Below, in pieces: positions 1-8,620 of a stretch of 64,000 nucleotides of DNA. How positions within the stretch are numbered: position 1 is the stretch's first letter; every line of letters starts with the position of its first letter. Under the pieces are notes generated by a model that saw nothing but the letters and a program-made list of their open reading frames with translations, did not search any database and had not been told where the DNA came from. The position numbers and the translations under genes were made by a program. Source of the DNA: Amycolatopsis pretoriensis (lineage in GTDB: Bacteria; Actinomycetota; Actinomycetes; Mycobacteriales; Pseudonocardiaceae); the NCBI RefSeq assembly GCF_900107925.1, contig NZ_FNUJ01000007.1, forward strand, positions 558,001 through 622,000, in the 5' to 3' direction.

Positions 1-991
<991 letters not shown>

Positions 992-995
<4 letters not shown>

Positions 996-1627
996 TCGCC
1001 GCCTCCGGGGGCCGTCACGACCATGCGGACCGGCGTCGGGTCGAACCCGTTGCAGGGGTTGTTGATCTGCGGGCAGTTCGACACGAGCACGAGGACGTCG
1101 GTCTCCGCGCGCAGCCGGACTTCCAGGCCGGGCGCGGAGATCCCGTCGACGATGCCGAGCGTGCCGTCCGCTTCGACCGGCACGTTCATGTACCAGTTGA
1201 CGTTGCTGACCAGGTCCCGCTTGCCCAGCCCCCACTTCGCGCCCTCGATGAGGAAGTTCTCGACGCAGGCGTGCTGGAACCGGGTGTGCTGGCCGTAGCG
1301 GAGGCTGTTGGACTCCTTGCTGCACGCGCCGCCGAGCGTGTCGTGCCGGCCGCACGTGTCGGCGACGACGGTCAGCAGCGGCGCGCCTTCCTGCGTGCGC
1401 AGGACGCTGCCCGTGGTCAGGAAGATGTTGCGCTGCGCGGCGATCGTCGCCGCCGCGCTGTAACGCTTGGCCGTGTCGTTCGCGTCGTAGCAGAGGAAGT
1501 CGACGGCCTGGTTGCCGCCGAGGTCGATGATCGCCAGCTCGCTGCCGCGCTTCAGCACGGTCGAGAACGGGGCCCGCGCGGGGACGTCGAACGTCAGCTC
1601 CAGCTGGGACTGGTACGCCGTGCTCAT
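992..1627 (-). CDS. DUF1989 urea-carboxylase-associated protein 2 (CgdB-like)
   Basis: A 211-residue DUF1989 protein, the second of two neighbouring paralogues. Visible family marks are DLGGNQAVDFLCYDA near residue 35, the metal-site-like segment ADTCGRHDTLGGACSKESN near 88-106 and a Cys/Asn-rich C-terminus, VSNCPQINNPCNGFDPTPV. ATG at 1627 overlaps the stop of the preceding paralogue (ATGA) and its own stop overlaps the carboxylase start, so three genes are translationally coupled. Established knowledge: in several bacteria the two DUF1989 subunits form carboxyguanidine deiminase beside a guanidine carboxylase. By context this is a subunit of that enzyme or of a urea-linked equivalent. The assignment to subunit B rests on gene order only. 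Confidence 0.85.
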
Positions 1628-2457
1628 GCGATCCCCCGGGCGGTCAGGTAGTCGGCGGTGTTCTCGAAGGCCCGCTGGGCCTCCGGCGAGTGCCTCCACT
1701 CCGGACTGTCCGGAGTGGACGGCGTGGCGCGCCAGGCGAGGACTTCGAGGTTCGTCACGGTGTAGTCCGGCCGCGGGTCGACCGGGTGCGCCACGTTGGC
1801 GATGAGCACGACGGCCGGGATCTCGATCCGCAGCTCGACGGACTTGCCGGCGCCGGCGGACCCGGTGAACTCCAGCTCGCCTTCGGGCTGGACCCGCACC
1901 CCCTGGAAGAACGACAGGCTCGGCGGCAGGTCCCGCGGCCCGAGGCCGTTCTTGGCCGCCGCCAAGGTGAACAGCGGCAAACCGGCGGGGGACGGGCCCT
2001 GCGGGGAGCCGTCGCCGTAGTGCTCCACGTTGCCGTCCACAGTGGACGTTCCGCAGAGGGCGTCGTGGCGCCCGCTCGAGTCCGCGACGATCGTGGCCAG
2101 CACCCGCGCCTGGTCCGACAACAGCGCCACCTTTTCGCCGAGGTAGGCGTTCCACTGCACCTTCACCGTGTCCGCGACGTTCAGCCGCTCCCACGGCTGG
2201 GCGGCGTTGAACAGCAGCAGGTGCGCGCAGGCGTCGCCCTCGACGTCGGTCAGCCGCAGCCGCGTGCCGCGGGCCAGCACCTTGTGCGTGTAGCCGCCCC
2301 CGGCCACGGTCTCCGCCCAGGTCAGCGCCTCGGGTGCCACCCCGGGTGGGGGAGCGGGGAAGGTGCTCGCCGGGATCGACGGCATTGTTTCGACCACGGT
2401 GCCGGCCTGGGCCCTGGCGTGGTCGCGGGCGCCGTAGGTGGTGGCGGTGGTGCTCAT
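1624..2457 (-). CDS. DUF1989 urea-carboxylase-associated protein 1 (CgdA-like)
   Basis: A 277-residue DUF1989 protein, longer than its downstream partner. The family core is visible: TRLRLTDVEGDACAHLLLFN near residue 65 and ADSSGRHDALCGTSTVDGN near 125, parallel to the ADTCGRHDTLGGACS segment of the partner, so the two are paralogues that probably form a heteromer. ATG at 2457 is preceded by GAGAGGA. It follows the permease by 12 bases and overlaps the next gene by four. Near its C-terminus the coding sequence contains a 25-bp perfect palindrome (1695-1719). The likely role is carboxyguanidine deimination; no biochemical evidence can be read from the sequence. Confidence 0.85.
   Translation of the reverse strand: MSTTATTYGARDHARAQAGTVVETMPSIPASTFPAPPPGVAPEALTWAETVAGGGYTHKVLARGTRLRLTDVEGDACAHLLLFNAAQPWERLNVADTVKVQWNAYLGEKVALLSDQARVLATIVADSSGRHDALCGTSTVDGNVEHYGDGSPQGPSPAGLPLFTLAAAKNGLGPRDLPPSLSFFQGVRVQPEGELEFTGSAGAGKSVELRIEIPAVVLIANVAHPVDPRPDYTVTNLEVLAWRATPSTPDSPEWRHSPEAQRAFENTADYLTARGIA
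1695..1719. repeat. 25-bp perfect palindrome inside the DUF1989 gene
   Basis: The arms TCCACTCCGGAC and GTCCGGAGTGGA flank a single central T. It lies in codons for a Thr/Pro/Ser/Asp-rich stretch near the C-terminus of the DUF1989 protein. A 12-bp perfect arm inside coding sequence is unusual; the outer TCCAC/GTGGA arms match those of the shorter GTCCACNGTGGAC palindromes elsewhere in the window. Confidence 0.9.
2035..2047. repeat. GTCCACNGTGGAC palindrome, copy 1 (in the DUF1989 gene)
   Basis: Perfect 13-bp palindrome GTCCAC-A-GTGGAC on the plus strand. In the minus-strand gene it encodes Ser-Thr-Val-Asp within GTSTVDGN. It is one of five identical sites in the window, all read as STVD. Confidence 0.95.
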
Positions 2458-2469
2458 GGACGTCCTCTC

Positions 2470-3933
2470 TCAGATCGCGGGTTCGAGGGCGGGAGCGGGG
2501 CGCAGCCGCAGCCAGCAGAGCCGGCCGATCACCAGTGCGCCGCCGACGAACTCTATCGGGAACAAGAGCATCCAGGGGGCGCCCGAACCGGTCACGTCGT
2601 AGATCTCCGCGCGTGGCCAGGCGATGTTGACGATCATCGCGATGCCGTAGAGAACGGCTGCCCCGTTCAGGGGAACACCCCACCGTCCGAGGGAGAACCG
2701 GCCGGGTTCCGCGGGGAACTTCCCGCGCAGCCGCTTGACCAGCAAGGGGCCGGTGACCAGCAGGTAGGCCAGGTAGACGACCACGACGGACGTCCCGGTG
2801 ATCGTGCTGAACAGCGTCGGGTTGCCGAAGTTGAGCAGCAGCAGCCCGATCGCGAGCCCACCGGAGAGCAGTGCCGGCGCGACCGGCGTCCCGGTGCGCG
2901 GATTCACCGACGAAAGTCGGGTGGCGAACGGAAGTGCGCCGTCCCGCGCCATCGCGTAGATCAGCCGGACGGTACCGGTTTGGATGGTCAACGTGCAGAC
3001 GACGACGGCGATCGCGACGTCGGCGAGGAAGACGCGGCCGAGGGTGTCGCCGAAGACGGCGGTGATCACGTACGGCAGGCCGCGGCCGGCGAGCTGCCCG
3101 TCGGTCAGGCTCGGCGCGGCCATCAGCGCGGTGATCACGACGGCCAGCCCGCCGATCCCGGACACGAGCACGGCTCGCAGCACCGCACGCGGCGCCGCCT
3201 TCCGCGCGTTCTTCGTTTCCTCCGCGACCGACGCGGCGGTGTCGAAGCCGTAGAGCACGTACGCCGCCATGAGCGCCGAAGCGAGCACGCCGCCGATCCC
3301 GGCGCCCGTGCCCGGGGTGTCGTGCAGCACGACCTGCGGACCGCGGACGGCGAACAACCCGAGCCCGGTGACGAGCACGACGACGCCGAGCAGTTCGGCC
3401 GCGACGCCGACGTCGTTGATCCGCGCCATCAGCCGGACGCCGCCGGCGTTGACGAGCGTGGTGAAGACGAGCAGCAGGGTGCCGAGCAGCACGGCGTTGG
3501 CCGCGCCGGACGGCGACGTCACCGCCGGGTCGCCGCCGACGATCTGGAAGCCGGCCCACACCGACGGCAGCACGACCTGCAGCGCGATCGCGGCGGCCGC
3601 GAGGGCGACGACGCAGCCGAGCAGCATCATCCAGCCGGCGAGCCAGCCGAGGAACCCGCGGGCGAGCTGTTTCGCCCACTGGTACACGGATCCGGCGAGC
3701 GGGTAGCGCGCGGCGAGCTCGGCGAAGGTGAGGGCCACGAGCAGCTGGCCGGCGAGTACGACCGGCCACGTCCAGAAGAAGAGCGGGCCGCCGAAGGAGA
3801 AGCCGAAGCCGAAGAGCTGGAAGACGGTCGTGAGGATCGAGACGAAGGAGAACCCGGCGGCGAAGGCGGAAAACCCGCCCAGCGACCGGCGGAGCTCCTG
3901 GCGGTAACCGAAGGCGGCGAGTTCGTCGGGCAT
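2470..3933 (-). CDS. APC-family permease of the carboxylase operon
   Basis: A 487-residue polytopic transporter of the amino acid-polyamine-organocation superfamily with about 12 hydrophobic segments. It starts with the family pattern LRRSLGGFSAFAAGFSFVSI and contains VAEETKNARKAAPRA, the loop after helix 6 typical of the family. ATG at 3933 is chosen over the in-frame upstream starts because AGGAG ends five bases before it. It is the first gene of the operon and is followed at 12 bases by the DUF1989 pair. By context it probably imports the nitrogen substrate (guanidine, urea or a related cation or amine) that the carboxylase pathway consumes; substrate specificity cannot be read from the sequence. 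Confidence 0.88.
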   Translation of the reverse strand: MPDELAAFGYRQELRRSLGGFSAFAAGFSFVSILTTVFQLFGFGFSFGGPLFFWTWPVVLAGQLLVALTFAELAARYPLAGSVYQWAKQLARGFLGWLAGWMMLLGCVVALAAAAIALQVVLPSVWAGFQIVGGDPAVTSPSGAANAVLLGTLLLVFTTLVNAGGVRLMARINDVGVAAELLGVVVLVTGLGLFAVRGPQVVLHDTPGTGAGIGGVLASALMAAYVLYGFDTAASVAEETKNARKAAPRAVLRAVLVSGIGGLAVVITALMAAPSLTDGQLAGRGLPYVITAVFGDTLGRVFLADVAIAVVVCTLTIQTGTVRLIYAMARDGALPFATRLSSVNPRTGTPVAPALLSGGLAIGLLLLNFGNPTLFSTITGTSVVVVYLAYLLVTGPLLVKRLRGKFPAEPGRFSLGRWGVPLNGAAVLYGIAMIVNIAWPRAEIYDVTGSGAPWMLLFPIEFVGGALVIGRLCWLRLRPAPALEPAI

Positions 3934-3999
3934 GCGCGCTCCTTTTTTCGATCGCACGACAGAAATTAGGGCCACGCAAGGACTTTTCGATCTCCGGCG

Positions 4000-4018
4000 C
4001 GTTAGCGGCGAGTTAACG
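4000..4018. promoter_or_regulatory. Candidate TetR operator between permease and regulator
   Basis: The inverted repeat CGTTA-N9-TAACG lies in the 176-bp gap between the divergent permease and TetR genes, 67 bp upstream of the permease ATG. Position, symmetry and size suit a TetR-family site. Binding is inferred. Confidence 0.45.
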
Positions 4019-4109
4019 TCCCGGTCGACGGGGCGTCAACGGCGACATGTGGGTGTAACTCCCGCGGCGGTGTGGGTGTCCGGGCGCCGGACCTGGCAAG
4101 ATCACCGCC

Positions 4110-4775
4110 GTGGTCAAAGGGGCGGGGGTCGGCAGGCCCAGGGCGAGCGGCGCGGCGGCGAACCGGCCGGACGCGCGGCAGGCGGTGCTCGACGCCGCGG
4201 GTGAGCTGTTCACGGGAGCCGGCTACGCGGCGACGACGACGCGGGCGATCGCCGAACGCGCGGGTCTGCGCCAGGCGTCGCTCTACTACCACTTCCCGGC
4301 CAAGGAAGACATCCTCGCCGCGCTGCTGGCCGAGACGGTCCGCCCGTCGCTGGACCTGGCCGCCCGGCTGGTCGCGGGTCAAGCCCCGGCCGCGGTCCGG
4401 TTGTGGGCGCTGGCGTACGCGGACATCGGCCTGCTCGGCGGCGCCCGCCACAACCTCGGCGCGCTGTACCTGCTGCCGGAGGTTTCCTCACCCAACTTGG
4501 CCCGCTTCCGGGCGGAGCGGGCGGATCTGAAGGCGGCGTACGGGAGTTTGGTGGCGGCCGCCGGTGTCGCGCCGGAGGCGGTGAGGATCCGGACGGACCT
4601 GGTGTTCGGGCTGGTGGAGAGCATCGCGGTGATCCGCCGCGACGACCCGGCGCTGGACGTCGAGTCCCACGTGCGCGAGGGGGCCGACGGGGTGGTCCGG
4701 CTGGCTGGGCTCCCGGCGCCGACGGACGAACTGCGCGCCGAGGCGCACACCCTGCTGGCGACGCTCGCGGACTGA
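4110..4775 (+). CDS. TetR-family transcriptional regulator
   Basis: A 221-residue regulator. The N-terminal helix-turn-helix is standard: ARQAVLDAAGELFTGAGYAATTTRAIAERAG, ending in LRQASLYYHFPAKEDIL at about residues 57-72. The C-terminal ligand domain is variable and has no recognisable match. The GTG start at 4110 gives a normal TetR N-terminus of about 25 residues before helix 1. It is divergent from the permease-DUF1989-carboxylase operon, the usual arrangement for a local repressor, so it probably controls that operon and itself through the inverted repeat at 4000-4018. The ligand may be a pathway substrate or intermediate; this is inference. Confidence 0.9.
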   Translation: MVKGAGVGRPRASGAAANRPDARQAVLDAAGELFTGAGYAATTTRAIAERAGLRQASLYYHFPAKEDILAALLAETVRPSLDLAARLVAGQAPAAVRLWALAYADIGLLGGARHNLGALYLLPEVSSPNLARFRAERADLKAAYGSLVAAAGVAPEAVRIRTDLVFGLVESIAVIRRDDPALDVESHVREGADGVVRLAGLPAPTDELRAEAHTLLATLAD

Positions 4776-4880
4776 CGCGGGCTCAGCTGCGGAGGCCGGG
4801 CAGGGCTTGATCGTGTCGGCGGCCAGTGCCCCCGATCTTGGCGAGGTTTCGATGTATTCCGGAGCTCCTCTCGGCATGCG

Positions 4881-5009
4881 CTACTGGTAGAAGTAGCTCA
4901 TCGAGATCGCCGGGATGAACGCCATCGCGGCGTTGAGGCCGTCCTGGATCTTCGTCCGCCAGCCCTCACCCCAACGCACGGCGGGCTGATCGGACATGAA
5001 ATCGGTCAT
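4881..5009 (-). CDS. Small ORF, 42 residues, unknown function
   Basis: A short minus-strand ORF in the 335-bp gap between the TetR gene and ribonuclease D. ATG at 5009 is preceded by AAGGTAG eight bases upstream and the stop is TAG. The peptide starts MTDFMSDQPAVRW, is polar in its first half and ends in a hydrophobic, aromatic tail, AMAFIPAISMSYFYQ. I do not recognise a family. It could be a small membrane peptide, a precursor peptide or a chance ORF. No modification enzyme is adjacent. The rest of this gap shows nothing else. Confidence 0.35.
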   Translation of the reverse strand: MTDFMSDQPAVRWGEGWRTKIQDGLNAAMAFIPAISMSYFYQ

Positions 5010-5110
5010 CGAGCTACCTTCGGCGAACGACGCGGCATTGCGCGGCGCAGCCTAGGGGAGCCGCCGGGCCGTTTCGGCGCTGCCGCCGGAACTGTCCGGG
5101 AATTGTCCGT

Positions 5111-6364
5111 TCAGGAAGCCGTCGTCTGCAGCGCCTTGCTCAGCGCCGTCACCGTCAGCTCGATCTGCCACGGCCGGGCCCCGCCCGCGCGGAGCACCGC
5201 GGCCACCGACTCCTCGTCGGTCTCCGCCGGCGGGCGCCAGCACGTGCGGCGCACGAGGTCCGGCAGCAGCAGGTTCTCCACCGGCAGCCGGCGGTCCTCC
5301 GCGATGGCCGCCAACCCGGCCCGGGCCGCCGACAACCGGGCCGCCGCGTCCGGGTCCTTGTCCGCCCAGCGGTTCACCGGGGGCGGGCCGTCCGTCGGCT
5401 GCGACGGCGACGGCAGTTCGGACGCCGGGAGCGCGCGGGCCGCCTGCAGGTGCCGCAGCCAGCTCGACGTGTACTTGCGCTGGACCCGGCCGCTGAACAC
5501 CGGGAGCGCCTGAAGTTCCTCGACCGTCTTCGGATCGGCTGTCACCGCGTTGATGATCGCGCTGTCCGGCAGGATCCGGCTCGGGGCGCGGTCGCGCTTG
5601 CGGGCCAGCTCGTCGCGCGCCTGCCACAGCTCGCGGACCGCCGCGAGCCCCCGCGGGTTGCGGATCTTGTGCACCCCCGACGTCCGGCGCCACGGCTCGG
5701 CCCGCGGCGCGGGCGGCGGGGCGTTGCGGACGTTTTCGAACTCCTGCTGCGCCCACTCCAGCTTGCCCTGGGCGCCCAGCTCCGCCTCCAGCTTTTCGCG
5801 CAGCTGGACGAGCAGCTCGACGTCGAGGGCCGCGTAGTTCAGCCAGTCGACCGGCAGCGGCCGCTTCGACCAGTCCGCCGCGCTGTGCCCCTTCTCGAGG
5901 GTGTAGCCGAGCAGCAGCTCGACGAGGGTCCCCAGCGCCACGCGTTCGTAGCCCGCCAGCCGGCCGGCCAGCTCGGTGTCGAACAGCGCCGCCGGACGCA
6001 GGTCCAGCTCGGCGAGGCAGGGGAGGTCCTGGGAGGCGGCGTGCAGCACCCACTCCAGGTCGTTGAGGACGTCGCGCAGCGGCTGGAGGTCGTCGGCCAG
6101 TGCGATCGGGTCGATCAGCACCGTGCCGGAACCCTCGCGGCGCAGCTGCACGAGGTAGGCCTTGGGCCAGTACCGGTAGCCGGACGCGCGTTCGGTGTCG
6201 ACGGCGACCGCGCCGGTGCCCGCGGCGAGTCTCGCGCACGCTTCGGCGAGCGCGTCAGCATCTGTGATCACCGGGGGCGTGCCCTCGGCGGGTTCGCGTA
6301 GCAGCACAGGGCCGCCCGTGGACTCGATCTCCATCCCGGTGTCCTCGGCCTCTGCACTTCCCAT
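5111..6364 (-). CDS. rnd: Ribonuclease D family 3'-5' exoribonuclease
   Basis: A 417-residue protein with a DEDD exonuclease domain and a C-terminal HRDC domain. Acidic motifs are visible: AVDTER (Exo I) near residue 54, HAASQDLPCLAELDL and DTELAGRL (Exo II), and YAALDVELL (Exo III, DEDDy type) near 180. The HRDC region covers roughly residues 230-305, with helix-rich sequence around LARKRDRAPSRILPD. Family members trim 3' ends of tRNA and other small RNA precursors. The next genes on the same strand, a LuxR-type response regulator and DUF3000, form a gene order often seen in actinomycetes beside hemE. The ATG at 6364 leaves an acidic 20-residue leader. Confidence 0.9.
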   Translation of the reverse strand: MGSAEAEDTGMEIESTGGPVLLREPAEGTPPVITDADALAEACARLAAGTGAVAVDTERASGYRYWPKAYLVQLRREGSGTVLIDPIALADDLQPLRDVLNDLEWVLHAASQDLPCLAELDLRPAALFDTELAGRLAGYERVALGTLVELLLGYTLEKGHSAADWSKRPLPVDWLNYAALDVELLVQLREKLEAELGAQGKLEWAQQEFENVRNAPPPAPRAEPWRRTSGVHKIRNPRGLAAVRELWQARDELARKRDRAPSRILPDSAIINAVTADPKTVEELQALPVFSGRVQRKYTSSWLRHLQAARALPASELPSPSQPTDGPPPVNRWADKDPDAAARLSAARAGLAAIAEDRRLPVENLLLPDLVRRTCWRPPAETDEESVAAVLRAGGARPWQIELTVTALSKALQTTAS

Positions 6365-6432
6365 AACCGACGACCCTACGGGACGGGCATACCGCGCCTG
6401 GTCTGCCCGCCCCGCAGGGCTGTTCGCTTGCG

Positions 6433-7149
6433 TCAGCGGATCACGCCGGCCCGCATGGCCAGCGCCACCATCTGCGCCCGGTCTCCCGTGCCGAGCTTGC
6501 GCCCGATCCGGGAGAGGTGGGACTTGACGGTGAGAGCGGAGAGCGAAAGCTCTTCGCCGATCTCCTTGTTGGACTGCCCGTCGGCGACCAGCTGGAGCAC
6601 CTCCACCTCACGAGCGGACAGCTCGCGCGGGGTGTTGTCGGTGCCCGCGACGCGGGTCCCGGTGGCGAGCACCGGAGCCACGCTCGGGTCGGCGTAGACG
6701 CCGCCTTCGAGCACGCGCCGCACGCCATCGGTCACGACGACCGGTGACGCGGACTTCAGCAGGTACGCCTGGGCCCCGGCCTGGAAGGCCGAGCGGACCG
6801 CGTACGGGTCGTCCGAGGATGCGAGTACGACCACGCGCGGCCAGCCGTGGCTACGGAGTTCCGTAACCAGCTCGATGCCGCTGCCGTCCGGCAGTCCGAG
6901 ATCGAGGATCGCCAGGTCACAAGGCCCGGTGGCCTGTGCTCGCGCCCTCGCCTCGGCCACCGTGGCGGCCTCGTGGACGGTCCCCGCACCCATCTGTGCG
7001 AGTCTTGCTGCGATTGCCTCCCTCAACAGCGGGTGGTCGTCGACCACCAATACCGAAAAGAGCTCTTCCCGCGGGTGCGGAACCATGCTCGCCGGCAACG
7101 CGCCGGCTGGCGTGGATCGGACGGCCTGAGAAATGCCGACGGTAGCCAC
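6433..7149 (-). CDS. NarL/LuxR-type response regulator
   Basis: A 238-residue two-component regulator. The receiver domain has VLVVDDHPLLREAI, the phospho-acceptor segment ILDLGLPDGSG and the switch Lys in YLLKSASP. The C-terminal LuxR helix-turn-helix reads LSAREVEVLQLVADGQSNKE followed by LSALTVKSHLSRIGRKLG. The GTG at 7149 is chosen because GGGAGG precedes it by seven bases; an ORF open further upstream has no such site. No histidine kinase is adjacent, so it is an orphan within the window. It follows a long non-coding upstream region (7150-7900) that is AT-richer than its surroundings and probably carries the promoter. Confidence 0.92.
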   Translation of the reverse strand: MATVGISQAVRSTPAGALPASMVPHPREELFSVLVVDDHPLLREAIAARLAQMGAGTVHEAATVAEARARAQATGPCDLAILDLGLPDGSGIELVTELRSHGWPRVVVLASSDDPYAVRSAFQAGAQAYLLKSASPVVVTDGVRRVLEGGVYADPSVAPVLATGTRVAGTDNTPRELSAREVEVLQLVADGQSNKEIGEELSLSALTVKSHLSRIGRKLGTGDRAQMVALAMRAGVIR

Positions 7150-7900
7150 GTCACTACCTCCCTGGAGTCGGTCGTGCCCCCCGACCGGCACCGGGACCTT
7201 CGGCCGTTCAGCCGCGCCAGCTTTAGACCGAAAGTGGTGTCGTCGAAGGCACTGTAGCCGCCCTGAGGCCATTGCGGGGGGATCGAATGGGTATCTATCT
7301 CAAACGAACAGTCACTCAGTGGGTTCGTAGTAACACGATCGGGCTAGTACACGGCCGGTTGTTAACGGATAGCCCAGCGAACACGATGCTAAGAAGTTAC
7401 CGGCGGCCAAATGGCCGTGCAGATGAGGTGTGCAGCTGCCGGTGCGCCTAGTGACCAGGGGCCGGATGGGGGTCTCCGCGGGGCGGAAAGTGGCTCCGGC
7501 CGGGGCATGATCAACTCTCTCGCGCGGCTTCGGCGAGCTTCGCGGGCTCTTGTTCCGGTGACTGTCCGTGGCGTTCGAGGGCGATCTTCGGCCCCGGAAC
7601 CCCTAGATGATCTTGTTGCGGTGCGTGACCGCGCGGAGTCACGAACGGGGAGACGTGAAACGGCCTCAGAGGCGTTTGGGCCAGTGCCCCGGCTCCGGGT
7701 GCTGGTTTGAGTGGTTTCGCCCGTCCGGTGGCGCTCCAGGCGGCCGTTCGGGGGTGAACGGCGTTCAGGGGACGTGAGATTTGCTCACATCCGTACAGGC
7801 AGCTCCTGACGGACCGCGCGGTGGCGGCCCGCCGTTGCCGATTCGTTGCCGACCATCGCCCGAACGCCGCGCCCGGGCCTGGATCACCGCGGCTGAGAGG
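7150..7900. other. Long intergenic region upstream of the response regulator
   Basis: About 750 bp without a convincing gene. The part near 7255-7410 is clearly AT-richer than the surroundings, as expected for a promoter region, and includes the inverted repeat CGGCCA-AA-TGGCCG at 7404-7417. A 99-codon plus-strand ORF at 7411-7710 lacks a ribosome site and family features and is not called. Confidence 0.6.
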
Positions 7901-7953
7901 ACATGAACGACTCGTTCAGCGCGCCTGGCGACATGAACGACTCGTTCATGTCG
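7901..7953. repeat. Two tandem palindromes with ACATGAACGACTCGTTCA core, 30-bp period
   Basis: The 18-mer ACATGAACGACTCGTTCA occurs at 7901 and again at 7931, exactly 30 bp apart. The second copy extends to a perfect 12-bp-arm palindrome at 7929-7953. The pair lies 15 bp beyond the stop of the DUF3000 gene. It may act as a terminator or be a member of the 30/33-bp palindrome arrays found elsewhere in the window. Confidence 0.9.
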
Positions 7954-7968
7954 TCCGGCGCCGGCCGG

Positions 7969-8532
7969 TCAGGAGCTCTGGCGCTGCCCGAACATCGTCA
8001 CGCCGACCGGCGGCAGACCCACCACACTGGCCATCACCTGGCAGAACGCCTGCCCGTGCGGCAGCAGCCCGGCATCGGCGGGGGTCCAGGACGCCCGCAA
8101 CTCCAGGTCGTCCGTTCGCGCCGGCCCGGAGATGTCGCCGAAACGCGCCGAGGACGTCTCCGTCACCGTGCCGCCCAGCGCCGTCCAGGTCGCGCCCGAC
8201 ACCTCCAGCGCGTCGGTCAGCCACGACCAACCCACCTGCGGCAGGAACGGATCCGTCGCCAGCTCGCGGTCCAGCTCCGCGCGCACGTACATGACGAGGC
8301 GCAGGACGCCGTCCCAGCCGTCCTGGCCGTCCGGGTCGTGCAGCAGGACCAGCCGGCCCGAGGCCAGCACGTCCGCGGGCCCGGAGACCTCGCAGCTGAC
8401 CGCGTACGACCACGGCGCGAGCCGCTGCGGGGCCCGCATCGGCTCCAGCAGCACCTCCCGGCGGGGCCGGACGGACTGCAGCGCCGAAACTGCTTCGCGG
8501 AAGAGTTCGGGCACTGGCGTCATCGCGGTCAC
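7969..8532 (-). CDS. DUF3000 domain protein
   Basis: A 187-residue actinobacterial DUF3000 protein of unknown function, recognised from its length, the central VLRLVMYVRAELDRELATDPFLP segment, WSWLTDAL and its location divergent from hemE. No signal peptide, membrane segment or catalytic motif is visible. It shares an 88-bp divergent intergenic region with hemE, so the two may be co-regulated, but nothing in the sequence defines a role in heme synthesis. Its 3' end is followed by the palindrome pair at 7901-7953. Confidence 0.85.
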   Translation of the reverse strand: MTAMTPVPELFREAVSALQSVRPRREVLLEPMRAPQRLAPWSYAVSCEVSGPADVLASGRLVLLHDPDGQDGWDGVLRLVMYVRAELDRELATDPFLPQVGWSWLTDALEVSGATWTALGGTVTETSSARFGDISGPARTDDLELRASWTPADAGLLPHGQAFCQVMASVVGLPPVGVTMFGQRQSS

Positions 8533-8620
8533 GCTTCGACTTTAGGGCGGGCACGCCCCGTTGCGGGCGCAGGCGCGCCGAGAGAACGGCCCCGGCGGGC
8601 TCGTGGCACGATTGACGGCG

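Noticed and set aside
1690..3969. Long plus-strand open frames opposite the carboxylase operon
   Set aside because: These are antisense shadows with Arg/Gly/Asp-rich composition and no domains; the same applies to the long opposite-strand frames over hemE-hemG, the S9 peptidase, the SARP gene and aspS.
3934..4109. Guanidine (ykkC-type) riboswitch in the permease leader
   Set aside because: The region was read on the minus strand for the conserved ykkC segments and none was seen; the short leader is better explained by a TetR operator.
7411..7710. 99-codon plus-strand ORF in the response-regulator upstream region
   Set aside because: No ribosome site, no family features, low-complexity composition; likely chance in GC-rich DNA.
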